32,432 bases of DNA from the NCBI GenBank assembly GCA_902470805.1, contig CABRHX010000022.1, forward strand, positions 1 to 32,432, in the 5' to 3' direction. The position numbers and the translations under genes are program-made. Positions 23,197 through 30,624 of the stretch are shown here, one piece after another (the stretch's first letter is position 1; every line of letters starts with the position of its first letter). Origin of the DNA: an uncultured Collinsella sp. Lineage in GTDB: Bacteria; Actinomycetota; Coriobacteriia; Coriobacteriales; Coriobacteriaceae. The notes beneath the pieces are model-generated. The model saw only the letters and a program-made list of their open reading frames with translations, was not told the DNA's origin and made no database searches.

Positions 23197-24972
23197 TTAC
23201 TTCGAAAGTTGCTCACTCACGAAGGCGAGAGACTTGTCGCCGTTCTGGGAGAGCTCGATGTACTGCTTGCCACGGCAGGCGACGCACTTGTTGCCCACGC
23301 GCTCACAGTCCTTCTGCAGGTCGGCCAGGTAGCTTGCGGCCTGCGGGGCCAGGACGACCAGGTCAAAGTCGGGGAGCATGTCCACGTGGTTGCCATAGGC
23401 CTCGGCAGCGGTCTCGAGGTTAATGCCGCGCTCCTTGGCGGCCTTGGCCAGCGCGTTGGCGAGCAGGCCCGAGGTTCCGCCGCCCTGGCAGAGCACGAGC
23501 ACGCGCTTGCCGTTGAGGTCGCTGGCGGTCGTTGTCTCGGCAGCGGGTGCTGCGGAAGCGGCGGGGGAGTCGGCCTTCACGGCCTCGGCAGCAGCGCCGG
23601 CGGCAACGCTCTTGGCGTCAGCCTTGCCCTGGAAGGCATCGTTGAGCTTGGCGGCCTTCTCGGCGTTCTTGGCGGCGAGCTCCTCCTGGGAGATCTCGGC
23701 CTCCTCGGCGCACTTCTGGGCGTCATAGGCACGGAAGAACGGGTAGTACAGAACGAAGTCGACGACCAGGATAAGGGCGAGCATCACAAAGGCGAGCGGC
23801 TGGAAGCCCAGGCCCATGATGGTGCCGATGGGGCCGGGGACGGTCCAAGGCAGGGTGTACATAAAGCCGTTCATGCCCAAGAAGTCGATAAAGATCTTGA
23901 GGATCCAGATGTTGGCGATCGGGGCAAAGACAAACGGGACAAAGAAGACGGGGTTGAGCACGATGGGCGCGGCGAACAGCAGCGGCTCGTTGACGGCAAA
24001 GCAGACGGGGACGATGGCGGCCTTACCGACGGCGCGCATCTCCTGAGACTTGGCCAGGAAGCAGAACATAAAGACCAGGACGAGCGTGGCGCCGGTGCCG
24101 CCCATGCAGACGACGAAGTACTGGGCACCCTGGGTCAGGACAGCGGAAGCGTGCTGGCCGGCCTGGAACGCAGCCAGGTTGTCGGTCATGTTGGCAACGA
24201 GGGCGGCGGCGATGGCGGGCTCGACGATCGAGGGGCCGTGGACGCCCACGAACCAGAACAGGCTCATGGCGCCGTAGATTACAGCGAGGCCGATGTAGCC
24301 ATCGGCAGCGGTGAACAGGGGCTGGAACACCTGGATGACGCCTTGGGCAAAGCAGAAGCCAAAAGCAGCGCGGAAGACGATGTCAAAGACCCAAAAGACG
24401 GTGATGCAGACGGAGAAGGGGATGATGTCCTTAAAGGTCTGCGAGATGTTGGGCGGAACCTGCTCGGGCATCTTGACGGTGATGTTGCGCTTAATGAAGA
24501 ACTTGTAGATGATGCCGGTCACAAACGCAGCGATAAAGGCGGTCAGCAGGCCTTTGGAACCAAGGTAGGTGGTGTTGAAGCCGCTGGCAGCGTCCGTGGC
24601 GATCGTGTCGCTCGAAAGGAGCAAGAAGCCGATGATGGCCGCGCACATGCACGAGATGAAGTTGATCTGGTTGTTCTTGGGCAGATCGCGGTTCTGAGCG
24701 TCGGCGAAGTGCTTGGCCGTGGTGGCGGCGCAGGCGATGGCCAGGATGCCCATGGAGTAGTTGTAGCACTTCCACAGGGCGTTGTTGATGTCATCGGGCC
24801 AGTAGAAACCCCAGATGTTGGGGACCGAGGCTACCAGGCAAAAGATGGACGAGAAGATGATGATGGGGATGACGGAGATAAAGCCGTCGCGGATCGCCTT
24901 GAGGTACTTGTTGCGGGCGATCGCGTTGAAAAAGGGCTGGCCCTTTTCGATGATGGCGATGAGTTGCTCCAT
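23197..24972 (-). CDS. lacE: PTS lactose-specific EIICB permease, paralogue 3 (LacE-like)
   Basis: A 591-residue EIICB, the closest of the three to LacE of lactococci (for example MEQLIAIIEKGQPFF at the start, NQINFISCMCAA, KMPEQVPPNISQTFKDIIPF, FWFVGVHGPSIVEPAIAA and GGTGATLVLVFMF). FAVNEPLLFAAPIVLNP holds the substrate-loop glutamate. An Ala-rich linker (about 440-485) leads to EIIB with phosphorylated Cys495 in VLVLCQGGGTSGLLAN. EIIB differs from the other two by three extra Cys (for example NKCVACRGKQ near the end). First gene of cassette 3; ATG 24972 has AGGAG upstream. Two 18-bp palindromes (25034, 25154) lie between it and LacI-3, with TTGGCA/TACCAT as a possible promoter. The lacE symbol is by resemblance. 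Confidence 0.88.
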   Translation of the reverse strand: MEQLIAIIEKGQPFFNAIARNKYLKAIRDGFISVIPIIIFSSIFCLVASVPNIWGFYWPDDINNALWKCYNYSMGILAIACAATTAKHFADAQNRDLPKNNQINFISCMCAAIIGFLLLSSDTIATDAASGFNTTYLGSKGLLTAFIAAFVTGIIYKFFIKRNITVKMPEQVPPNISQTFKDIIPFSVCITVFWVFDIVFRAAFGFCFAQGVIQVFQPLFTAADGYIGLAVIYGAMSLFWFVGVHGPSIVEPAIAAALVANMTDNLAAFQAGQHASAVLTQGAQYFVVCMGGTGATLVLVFMFCFLAKSQEMRAVGKAAIVPVCFAVNEPLLFAAPIVLNPVFFVPFVFAPIANIWILKIFIDFLGMNGFMYTLPWTVPGPIGTIMGLGFQPLAFVMLALILVVDFVLYYPFFRAYDAQKCAEEAEISQEELAAKNAEKAAKLNDAFQGKADAKSVAAGAAAEAVKADSPAASAAPAAETTTASDLNGKRVLVLCQGGGTSGLLANALAKAAKERGINLETAAEAYGNHVDMLPDFDLVVLAPQAASYLADLQKDCERVGNKCVACRGKQYIELSQNGDKSLAFVSEQLSK

Positions 24973-25033
24973 GCAAAGCTCCTAAGAGTCGGTGGGTTAG
25001 CAACGATGGTAGCTTTTGACATTCGGTTGCCAA

Positions 25034-25171
25034 AATGTTGACGTTGCCATTTTGTGACACAAAAAAAGAAGCGAACCGGTGGTTCCTGTGCCTGCGAACC
25101 GTCGATTCCTTACGCGTAAACGTTTGAGCCGCCCGGTGGCTCTGTGTTTGCACAATGGCAACGTTAACATT
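25034..25171. promoter_or_regulatory. Pair of LacI-type operators, cassette 3
   Basis: AATGTTGACGTTGCCATT (25034-25051) and AATGGCAACGTTAACATT (25154-25171) are the same site in opposite orientation, 120 bp apart. Both fit AATGnnAACGTTnnCATT, a palindrome with a central CG. One lies just upstream of the EIICB-3 promoter region, so a repressor loop across the divergent promoters is possible. Otherwise 24973-25329 holds only a GTGAACGGT motif at 25209. Confidence 0.7.
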
Positions 25172-25329
25172 TGGGCGCTAAAAGCCGTTCGGGGAAGCAA
25201 AAATGTCGGTGAACGGTAGGTTTTGGGTGGTGAGCGTATGGTGGGGGAGGCGTTGGATATACTTGAAGGCGTTAAAAATGACTGCGTAGGGTGCCACCAA
25301 TGGCATCGTCGACATAGAAAGATCGACCT

Positions 25330-26334
25330 ATGGCCGCTGTTAAAAAATCGGTATCCGTCAAAGACGTAGCGCGCCTCGCGGGCGTCTCGGAGCAGACGGT
25401 CTCGCGCACCGTGCACGATTCGCCCAGCGTGCGCCCCGAGACCAAGGAACGCGTGCGTGCCGCCATGCGCGAGCTGGGGTATCGCCCAAACTTTGCCGGT
25501 CGATCGCTGCGCCGCGGTAAGTTTAAGACCGTCGGCGTCGCCATGTTCAACATTACCGGCACCGGCAACCTCGACCGTATGGAGGGCTTTGCCGCCGCGG
25601 CCGACAAACACGGCTATGCCATCACCCTCACTAAAGTAGACGGGCATCCGTATACCCTCGAGAGCGCATCGTCACGCATGAGCGCACTGCCAGTGGACGG
25701 TATGGTTGTGATCATGAATCGCATGCCGGCGGACTTTGGCACCTTCGAGCCGCTACCTGGCATGCAGACGGTGCTCGTTACCATGCTGGAGCACCCGCTC
25801 TGTTCAACGGTCGATAACGACCAGTTCGATTGCTCGCGCCAGGTGGTCGAGTATTTGCTGGGGAGGGGGCACAAGACTGTGCACTTTATCTCATGCCCCG
25901 AGCGCTCGCTTTCGGGCATGCGGCGCGAGGAAGGCTGGCGCGAGACATTGCGCGCGCATGGCATTGAGCCCCCGCAGCTCGTGCGCGGCGACTGGACGGC
26001 ACAGAGCGGGTATGCCGCAGGCCAGGCTCTGGCGGATGATCCGACCTGCACGGCCATTTATGCCTCCAACGATGCCATGGCATATGGCTGTATCCGTGGG
26101 CTCGAGTCGCGCGGGAAGTGCGTGCCCCAGGACGTGAGCGTGGCGGGTGTTGACGATAGTCTGGGCGATATCGTGCCCGACCGTCGCCTGACCACGGTGC
26201 GCTTTGACAACAAGCGCGTCGGCATGTGGGCGGTCGACAAGATTGCCGGCGCCGATGGGGGTGCGTCTGGCGTGGAGCACATACTGATCCCCGGTGTGCT
26301 CGTAGAGGGCGATACGGTGCGCGATTTGCGTTAG
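25330..26334 (+). CDS. LacI-family regulator, cassette 3
   Basis: A 334-residue repressor. HTH and hinge: VKDVARLAGVSEQTVSRTVHDSPSV ... RPNFAGRSLRRG. Core: LPVDGMVVIMNRM, HPLCSTVDNDQFDCSRQVVEYLLGRGHKTVHFIS, DWTAQSGYAAG, AIYASNDAMAYG and VPQDVSVAGVDD. Recognition helix starts E-Q. ATG 25330 begins four codons before the HTH; the ribosome binding site is weak (GAAAGATCG). Divergent from EIICB-3/lacG3 with paired palindromes between, which are likely its operators. It shares its core layout with LacI-1 and LacI-2, so the three regulators are paralogues. No repeat copy follows its stop, in contrast to the other two. Confidence 0.88.
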   Translation: MAAVKKSVSVKDVARLAGVSEQTVSRTVHDSPSVRPETKERVRAAMRELGYRPNFAGRSLRRGKFKTVGVAMFNITGTGNLDRMEGFAAAADKHGYAITLTKVDGHPYTLESASSRMSALPVDGMVVIMNRMPADFGTFEPLPGMQTVLVTMLEHPLCSTVDNDQFDCSRQVVEYLLGRGHKTVHFISCPERSLSGMRREEGWRETLRAHGIEPPQLVRGDWTAQSGYAAGQALADDPTCTAIYASNDAMAYGCIRGLESRGKCVPQDVSVAGVDDSLGDIVPDRRLTTVRFDNKRVGMWAVDKIAGADGGASGVEHILIPGVLVEGDTVRDLR

Positions 26335-26446
26335 GGTGCGGTCCTGTTTGGGTTGTCACTAACTGTGTTCGATATTGTTCAGATTGGTTTAAAAACCGTT
26401 CACGGGCGAAAAGTGACCGTTCATAGCTTGAAATTGCGTTTTGCGC

Positions 26447-26466
26447 TGTTCTTTTTTGTTTGAATG
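26447..26466 (+). promoter_or_regulatory. Putative LacR operator upstream of lacF
   Basis: TGTTCTTTTTTGTTTGAATG differs from the box upstream of lacR (1484-1503) only at positions 6 and 9. It lies 82 nt before the lacF start. Inverted ACCGTTCAC and ACCGTTCAT motifs at 26395-26403 and 26416-26424 lie further upstream. Confidence 0.5.
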
Positions 26467-26548
26467 TTAATGTTTCTGTCATACAGAACGCAGCGCGTAT
26501 GCCCGGACGCGATGCTCTCCATTGGTTCATATGTGAAAGGAACGCAAT

Positions 26549-26887
26549 ATGGCAACCAAAGAAGAAATCTCGATGGTTGGATTCGAGATTGTCGCATACG
26601 CAGGTGACGCCCAGACCGATCTGCTTGCAGCGCTCGATGCTGCTCGCGAGGGCGATTTTGAGAAGGCCGAACAGCTGCACAAGGATGCCAGCGATGCACT
26701 TATCGGCGCCCACGACACGCAGACCAAGCTGCTTTCGCAGGAGGCCGGCGGTGGCGAGATGGAGATGACCTTCATCATGGCTCACGCTCAGGACACTCTC
26801 ATGACCACTATGATTCTGGAGAAGCAGGCCCGCTTTACCATCGATGCCTACAAGCGCATCGCCGAGCTCGAGGCCAAGCTCGCCTAA
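26549..26887 (+). CDS. lacF: PTS lactose-specific EIIA
   Basis: The phosphate carrier between HPr and EIIB of the lactose-family permeases. The 112-residue product matches LacF of lactococci along its length: EEISMVGFEIVAYAGDAQTDLLAAL, then EGDFEKAEQLHKDASDALIGAHDTQTKLL, then MAHAQDTLMTTMI. His79 in MAHAQDTLMTT is the phosphorylated residue and Asp82 the metal-binding one. The all-helical trimeric EIIA-Lac fold is expected. ATG 26549 with AAAGGAA. It is the only EIIA in the window, for three EIICB proteins, so it probably serves all of them. It stands alone between the cassettes and the membrane protein gene, with its own terminator. Confidence 0.93.
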   Translation: MATKEEISMVGFEIVAYAGDAQTDLLAALDAAREGDFEKAEQLHKDASDALIGAHDTQTKLLSQEAGGGEMEMTFIMAHAQDTLMTTMILEKQARFTIDAYKRIAELEAKLA

Positions 26888-26914
26888 CGAGCCCTCACAA
26901 CCAAGTCCCCTTCC

Positions 26915-26948
26915 AAAAGCTCTGCCGCTACCCGCGGCAGGGCTTTTT
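26915..26948 (+). terminator. Terminator of lacF
   Basis: AGCtCTGCCGC and GCGGCAGgGCT form the stem with a 5-nt loop, followed by TTTTTCT. It lies 27 nt past the stop codon. Confidence 0.9.
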
Positions 26949-26961
26949 CTGTCCTCCTCCA

Positions 26962-27028
26962 AGTTGCGGTGAAATAGGGACTGAATAGGGGCCGACGGGC
27001 GCAAAACAATCCCTATTCCACCGCAACT
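26962..27028. repeat. Long inverted repeat, dispersed type
   Basis: AGTTGCGGTGAAATAGGGA (26962-26980) and TCCCTATTCCACCGCAACT (27010-27028) pair over 19 bases with one mismatch, loop 29 nt. No T tract follows and a lacF terminator precedes it, so it is probably a small dispersed palindromic element, not a terminator. Confidence 0.65.
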
Positions 27029-27040
27029 CATCCGGAGATA

Positions 27041-27058
27041 GTCATTGGGGACAGTCTT
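27041..27058 (+). repeat. GTCATTGGGGAC dispersed motif, left copy
   Basis: GTCATTGGGGACAGTCTT matches GTCATTGGGGACGTTCTT at 31730-31747 at 16 of 18 bases. Each copy follows a long palindrome in a gene gap. Confidence 0.5.
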
Positions 27059-27145
27059 GGTGCGCTCTGTTCGTCTTCCCGTTCGTTTTTTGCTCGGTGG
27101 GTATACTTCCTTTCGCATTAAGCCCCGGACTGAGGAGGTATCCAA

Positions 27146-28159
27146 ATGCCGGATAACGGATTGATTCAAAAGACAGATGCGCGCGAGATGGCTCATGGGC
27201 GTCCTGTCCAGATAACCGAGCATACGACGGTAACCGAGCTGCAGCCCAGCCTGTCCGATGTCGTGTGCGCAAACAAAAAGCTGCAGATTGGCTTTATCGT
27301 TGCGCTCGTGGTACTGGCGCTGTTGTCGGGCTTTGTAGCTCGTCCGCATTTTGCCGATACCAAGACTTGGGACTCCACCATCGAGGTCATCGATCAAAAG
27401 AAGGGCAATGTTTTGGCGCTCACAACCTCGTGCGTCGCCCTATCTGCGGGTATCACTGCGCTGCCGGGCGATACGGGAACGCCAGTTGCCGAGCAGCTCG
27501 CGCAGCTTTCGGGAAACTTGGGTATCGTGCTTGCCGTGCTCTACCTCGAAAAATATCTGCTGACCATTTTATGGTCGGTCGGGCTGGGCATCCTGATTCC
27601 GTTCTCGCTCGTACTCTTCGCGGTGTCGCTTGGCATTCACGGACGCTGGAGCACGAGCGCGGTCATTCGCCGCGTGGCAACGCGTGTGCTGGTGGTCGCC
27701 ATAATTGGCATGGCGTTGGTGCCTGCAAGCGTTTGGGTGTCGCAGAAGGTCGACGAAACGTATCGCGTTAGCATCGAGGCGGCCGAGCAAAAGGCGGCCG
27801 ACGCTGCGGGTGCGGCAAATAGCGATAGCTCCAAAACAAGCAAGAAAAAGACCGAGTCCGCAGAGTCCAAGAGCGTGCTCGAGCAGCTTGCCGACGGTGC
27901 CTCGGGCCTCGTCACGTCGGTGACCAGCGGCGCCAAGCAGATGACCGATGAAATTGTGCAGCAAGTGACCGATCTCATCGAAGGCGTCATTGTGATGATC
28001 GTGACCTCGTGCGTTATCCCGCTGCTGGTGCTCGCGGCGTTTCTGTGGCTGGGACACACGCTACTGGGGATTGATATTTCCGGCCCGGCGAACTATTTGA
28101 CGGGCCGCTTTCTGAGTGCTCCGTCCAAGCACGCCAAGAAGGGCAGGCAGTCTGAGTAG
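27146..28159 (+). CDS. Conserved-looking membrane protein, function unknown
   Basis: A 337-residue protein between lacF and lacA. Hydrophobic segments: about 47-64 (IGFIVALVVLALLSGFVA), 124-165 (two passes, IVLAVLYLEKYLLTILWSVG and IPFSLVLFAVSLGI), 180-202 (VLVVAIIGMALVPASVWV) and 282-310 (VIVMIVTSCVIPLLVLAAFL). Between the third and last group lies a soluble, Ala/Lys/Ser-rich coiled stretch (about 205-275). The segment LTTSCVALSAGITALPGDTGTPVAEQLAQLSGN looks strongly constrained and might form a re-entrant loop. I do not recognise the family or a catalytic motif. ATG 27146 has GAGGAGGT 6 nt before it, and the gene has its own terminator, so it is probably unrelated to the lac genes around it. 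Confidence 0.8.
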   Translation: MPDNGLIQKTDAREMAHGRPVQITEHTTVTELQPSLSDVVCANKKLQIGFIVALVVLALLSGFVARPHFADTKTWDSTIEVIDQKKGNVLALTTSCVALSAGITALPGDTGTPVAEQLAQLSGNLGIVLAVLYLEKYLLTILWSVGLGILIPFSLVLFAVSLGIHGRWSTSAVIRRVATRVLVVAIIGMALVPASVWVSQKVDETYRVSIEAAEQKAADAAGAANSDSSKTSKKKTESAESKSVLEQLADGASGLVTSVTSGAKQMTDEIVQQVTDLIEGVIVMIVTSCVIPLLVLAAFLWLGHTLLGIDISGPANYLTGRFLSAPSKHAKKGRQSE

Positions 28160-28193
28160 GCGGCAAAGCGTTCTTTGGAAGATCAACTGTAAG

Positions 28194-28226
28194 AAGGGCG
28201 GCCGAGACACGTTCTCGGCCGCCCTT
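28194..28226 (+). terminator. Terminator of the membrane protein gene
   Basis: A 14-bp perfect stem (AAGGGCGGCCGAGA with TCTCGGCCGCCCTT) is followed by TTGTTTGTTG. A strong terminator. Confidence 0.92.
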
Positions 28227-28286
28227 TTGTTTGTTGAATACGCGGTCGCTACGTCCGCGTCGGGTCCAGACGGTCGGCAATCATCC

Positions 28287-28372
28287 GTGAACGGTATTTG
28301 TTCAAAAAAGAACAAAGATAAACAAATAATTCTTGCAGTTGATGTTCGAATGTGTTCAAATAAACACGAACA
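28287..28372. promoter_or_regulatory. Regulatory region of lacA: LacR-like sites
   Basis: GTGAACGGT (28287-28295) is followed by the perfect palindrome TTTGTTCAAAAAAGAACAAA (28297-28316). On the minus strand TGTTCGTGTTTATTTGAACA (28353-28372) matches 15 of 20 bases of the lacR box. The stretch 28304-28370 is strikingly AT-rich. TTGCAG/TCAAAT with 17-bp spacing (about 28334-28362) is a candidate promoter. No gene lies in 28160-28466. Confidence 0.55.
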
Positions 28373-28466
28373 GTGAAGAACCGCACATTCAGATGCCCGG
28401 ACCTGAACGCGATTCAACACTTCCAAACAGAAACTACGCACCTGCGTATCTCTCAAGGAGGATGTC

Positions 28467-28895
28467 ATGAGGGTTGTAATCGCTTCCGATGCCGACGGTA
28501 TGTCGATGAAGGAGTCCATCAAGGAGATGCTCATCGCCGACGGTCACGAGGTCGTCGACTATTCCGAGACCCCTGCCGCGGACTTTGTCGATTCCGCGAC
28601 CGCCGTTGCCAAGGACCTGCTGGAGCACAAGGATTCCCAGGGCTTCGCATTCGATAAGTACGGCGTCGGCTCCTATATGGCCGCCGTCAAGATCAAGGGC
28701 ATGGTCGTCGCCAACATTTCCGACGAGCGTTCCGCCTACATGACCCGCGAGCACAACGGCTCGCGCATGGTCACCATGGGCCCGGGCGTTGTGGGCACCG
28801 AGGTTGCCAAGAAGATCGCCCGCGAGTTCCTGCGCGCCCAGTACGCCGGCGGCCGTCACCAGATCCGTGTCGACATGCTCAACAAGATGGCCTAA
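28467..28895 (+). CDS. lacA: Galactose-6-phosphate isomerase subunit LacA
   Basis: With LacB forms the isomerase that turns D-galactose-6-phosphate into D-tagatose-6-phosphate. The 142-residue product has the LacA/RpiB fold: MRVVIASDADGMSMKESIKEML, DFVDSATAVAKDL, then the catalytic-loop equivalent FAFDKYGVGSYMAAVKIKGM, and DERSAYMTREHNGSRMVTMG, ending GGRHQIRVDMLNKM as in LacA of lactococci. The active-site Cys of LacB/RpiB is absent here, which is normal for LacA. ATG 28467 has AAGGAGGAT. lacB follows after 63 nt. The upstream region carries LacR-like boxes. Length is within a residue or two of the family. Confidence 0.94.
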   Translation: MRVVIASDADGMSMKESIKEMLIADGHEVVDYSETPAADFVDSATAVAKDLLEHKDSQGFAFDKYGVGSYMAAVKIKGMVVANISDERSAYMTREHNGSRMVTMGPGVVGTEVAKKIAREFLRAQYAGGRHQIRVDMLNKMA

Positions 28896-28958
28896 CGAGA
28901 GCCACCGAGAACTCGAACTTCTACCTCAACTTGTGAATTCAGACGAAAGGACGTTCTG

Positions 28959-29483
28959 ATGAAGAAGACCATCGCAATCGGTTGCGACCATATCGTTACG
29001 GACGAGAAGATCTATCTGGCCGACCGCCTGGAGCAGGCTGGCTACAAGGTGCTCGACTGCGGCACCTACAGCCACACCCGTACGCACTATCCCATCTACG
29101 GTAAGGCCGTGGGCGAGGCTGTTGCCAGCGGCAAGGCCGACTTTGGCGTGGCCCTGTGCGGCACCGGCATCGGCATCACCAACGCCGTCAACAAGGTTCC
29201 CGGCGCCCGCTGCGCCCTGGTTCGCGACATGACCTCTGCCCTGTATGCCCGTCGCGAGCTCAACGCCAACATCGTGGGCTTTGGCGGCAAGATCACCGGC
29301 GAGTTCCTGATGGCCGATATCATGCTTGCCTTCCTGGAGGAGCCCTACGAGAAGACTCCCGAGCACGATGCCCTGATCGCCAAGATCGATGCCTGCAATA
29401 AGGCCGACGCCGAGGCTCAGGCCGACCCGCACTTCTTTGACGAGTTCCTCGAGAAGTGGGACCGCGGCGAATACCACGATTAG
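28959..29483 (+). CDS. lacB: Galactose-6-phosphate isomerase subunit LacB
   Basis: The catalytic partner of LacA. The 174-residue product starts MKKTIAIGCDHIVTDEKIYL (His11 conserved), contains THYPIYGKAVGEAVASGKAD and the active-site loop with Cys67 in ALCGTGIGITNAVNKVPG, then ALVRDMTSALYARRELNANI and VGFGGKITGEF, and ends FLEKWDRGEYHD, the same ending as LacB of lactococci. ATG 28959 has AAAGGACG. No strong terminator lies between lacB and lacX; a possible LacR half box is at 29590. The isomerase needs both subunits, and both look intact. Confidence 0.95.
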   Translation: MKKTIAIGCDHIVTDEKIYLADRLEQAGYKVLDCGTYSHTRTHYPIYGKAVGEAVASGKADFGVALCGTGIGITNAVNKVPGARCALVRDMTSALYARRELNANIVGFGGKITGEFLMADIMLAFLEEPYEKTPEHDALIAKIDACNKADAEAQADPHFFDEFLEKWDRGEYHD

Positions 29484-29589
29484 CGGGTATCCGGCGTAAT
29501 TAACTAGTCCGTTGACGGCTCGCGTTTCTGTGATGGGGCGCGGGCCGGTTTGCTATCAGCCCAATTGGCCCAGCGGGCTGGACGTGCAT

Positions 29590-29604
29590 TGTTCTTTTGT
29601 TTGC
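29590..29604 (+). promoter_or_regulatory. Possible LacR box upstream of lacX
   Basis: TGTTCTTTTGTTTGC resembles the lacF box with two T fewer in the middle, 97 nt before lacX. The weakest member of the group. Confidence 0.3.
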
Positions 29605-29686
29605 GGCGCTGCCTCATTACCTTTCTGCTAAAGGCACGACGTTCACAATGGATCGTGCGAGATGATATGTGAAGGAGAAGATTCCC

Positions 29687-30568
29687 ATGGAGTTTGTTCT
29701 TGATAACGGCTCTGTCCGCATTGCGTTGAGCACGGCTGGCGGATCGTTCACTTCTATTACGGCCAACGGCCGTGAGCACCTGTGGCAGGGTGACCCGGCG
29801 GTCTGGTCGGGCCAGGCACCCATTTGTTTCCCGATCTGCGGCGGCCTTCGTGACGGTCGCGCAATGACCATGGGCGGCCGCGAGGTTAAGCTCGCCCGTC
29901 ACGGCTTTGCTCGCAAACAGGAGTGGAAGCTCGAGGAGCAGGGCGACAACATGGTCGCGCTGAGCCTAAGCTCTGCCGACCATGCCGAGTTGCTCGAGCA
30001 GTACCCGTATCCGTTTAAGATCGTTGCTCGTTACACGATCGATGCGGCTAAGGTGGCCGTGTCGTACGAGGTGACCAATGAGGGCACCGAGGACATGCCG
30101 TTCTTTGTGGGTGGCCACCCTGGCTTTAAGTGCCCGCTTGACGAGGGCGAGTCCTATGACGACTACGAGCTCCATTTTGATCAGCTCGAGGCCGCCGAGC
30201 TCTGTACTGCCGTTCCTTCGACGGGTCTGATTGATGTTGAGCATCGCAGCAAGAACCCCATGATCGACCAGAACCTGCCGCTGACCCACGAGCTCTTCGA
30301 CTTCGCGGAGACCATCTTTGACGTGCTCGAGAGCCGCGTGGTTACGCTGACCAAGAAGACCGAGGACAAGGGCGTGCGCCTGACGTTCCCCGATATGCCG
30401 TACCTGATTGTGTGGAGCAAGCCCGAGGGCGACTTTGTGGCCGTGGAACCGTGGGGCGGCCTGTCCACCTGCTCCGACGAGGACGATATTCTGGAGCACA
30501 AGCGCGGCTGCCTGGTGGCCAAGCCGGGGGAGACCGTCACCCGCGGCTTTGAGATCGAGATCCTTTAA
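29687..30568 (+). CDS. lacX: LacX, aldose 1-epimerase-like protein
   Basis: A mutarotase-related enzyme of the lac operon, probably handling anomers of a phosphorylated or free sugar; the biological role of LacX is not settled. The product is 293 residues, close to LacX of lactococci (299). Shared features: WQGDPAVWSGQAPICFPICGGLRD, RHGFARKQEW, FFVGGHPGFKCPLDEGE with the central histidine, PYLIVWSKPEGDFVAVEPWGGLS with the C-terminal Glu, and a GFEIEIL end. The ATG at 29687 is used (GAAGGAG 6 nt upstream); an upstream ATG at 29669 is possible. lacC follows after 56 nt, probably in the same transcript. The order lacA-lacB-lacX-lacC differs from the lactococcal lacABCDFEGX, where lacX is last. 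Confidence 0.88.
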   Translation: MEFVLDNGSVRIALSTAGGSFTSITANGREHLWQGDPAVWSGQAPICFPICGGLRDGRAMTMGGREVKLARHGFARKQEWKLEEQGDNMVALSLSSADHAELLEQYPYPFKIVARYTIDAAKVAVSYEVTNEGTEDMPFFVGGHPGFKCPLDEGESYDDYELHFDQLEAAELCTAVPSTGLIDVEHRSKNPMIDQNLPLTHELFDFAETIFDVLESRVVTLTKKTEDKGVRLTFPDMPYLIVWSKPEGDFVAVEPWGGLSTCSDEDDILEHKRGCLVAKPGETVTRGFEIEIL

Positions 30569-30624
30569 CGAGCTATCGTATGTTTGGGGCCGCGCGTGTC
30601 GTGCCCCGGAAACAGGAGTTCAAT

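Noticed and set aside
23209..25041. A plus-strand open frame of about 610 codons antisense to EIICB-3
   Set aside because: It is a frame left open by GC-rich codon use opposite a clear lacE-type gene; the translation is Gly/Asp/Val-rich low-complexity sequence, with no ribosome site or family features. The same holds for long antisense frames opposite lacG3, EIICB-1 and EIICB-2, lacG1 and galM.
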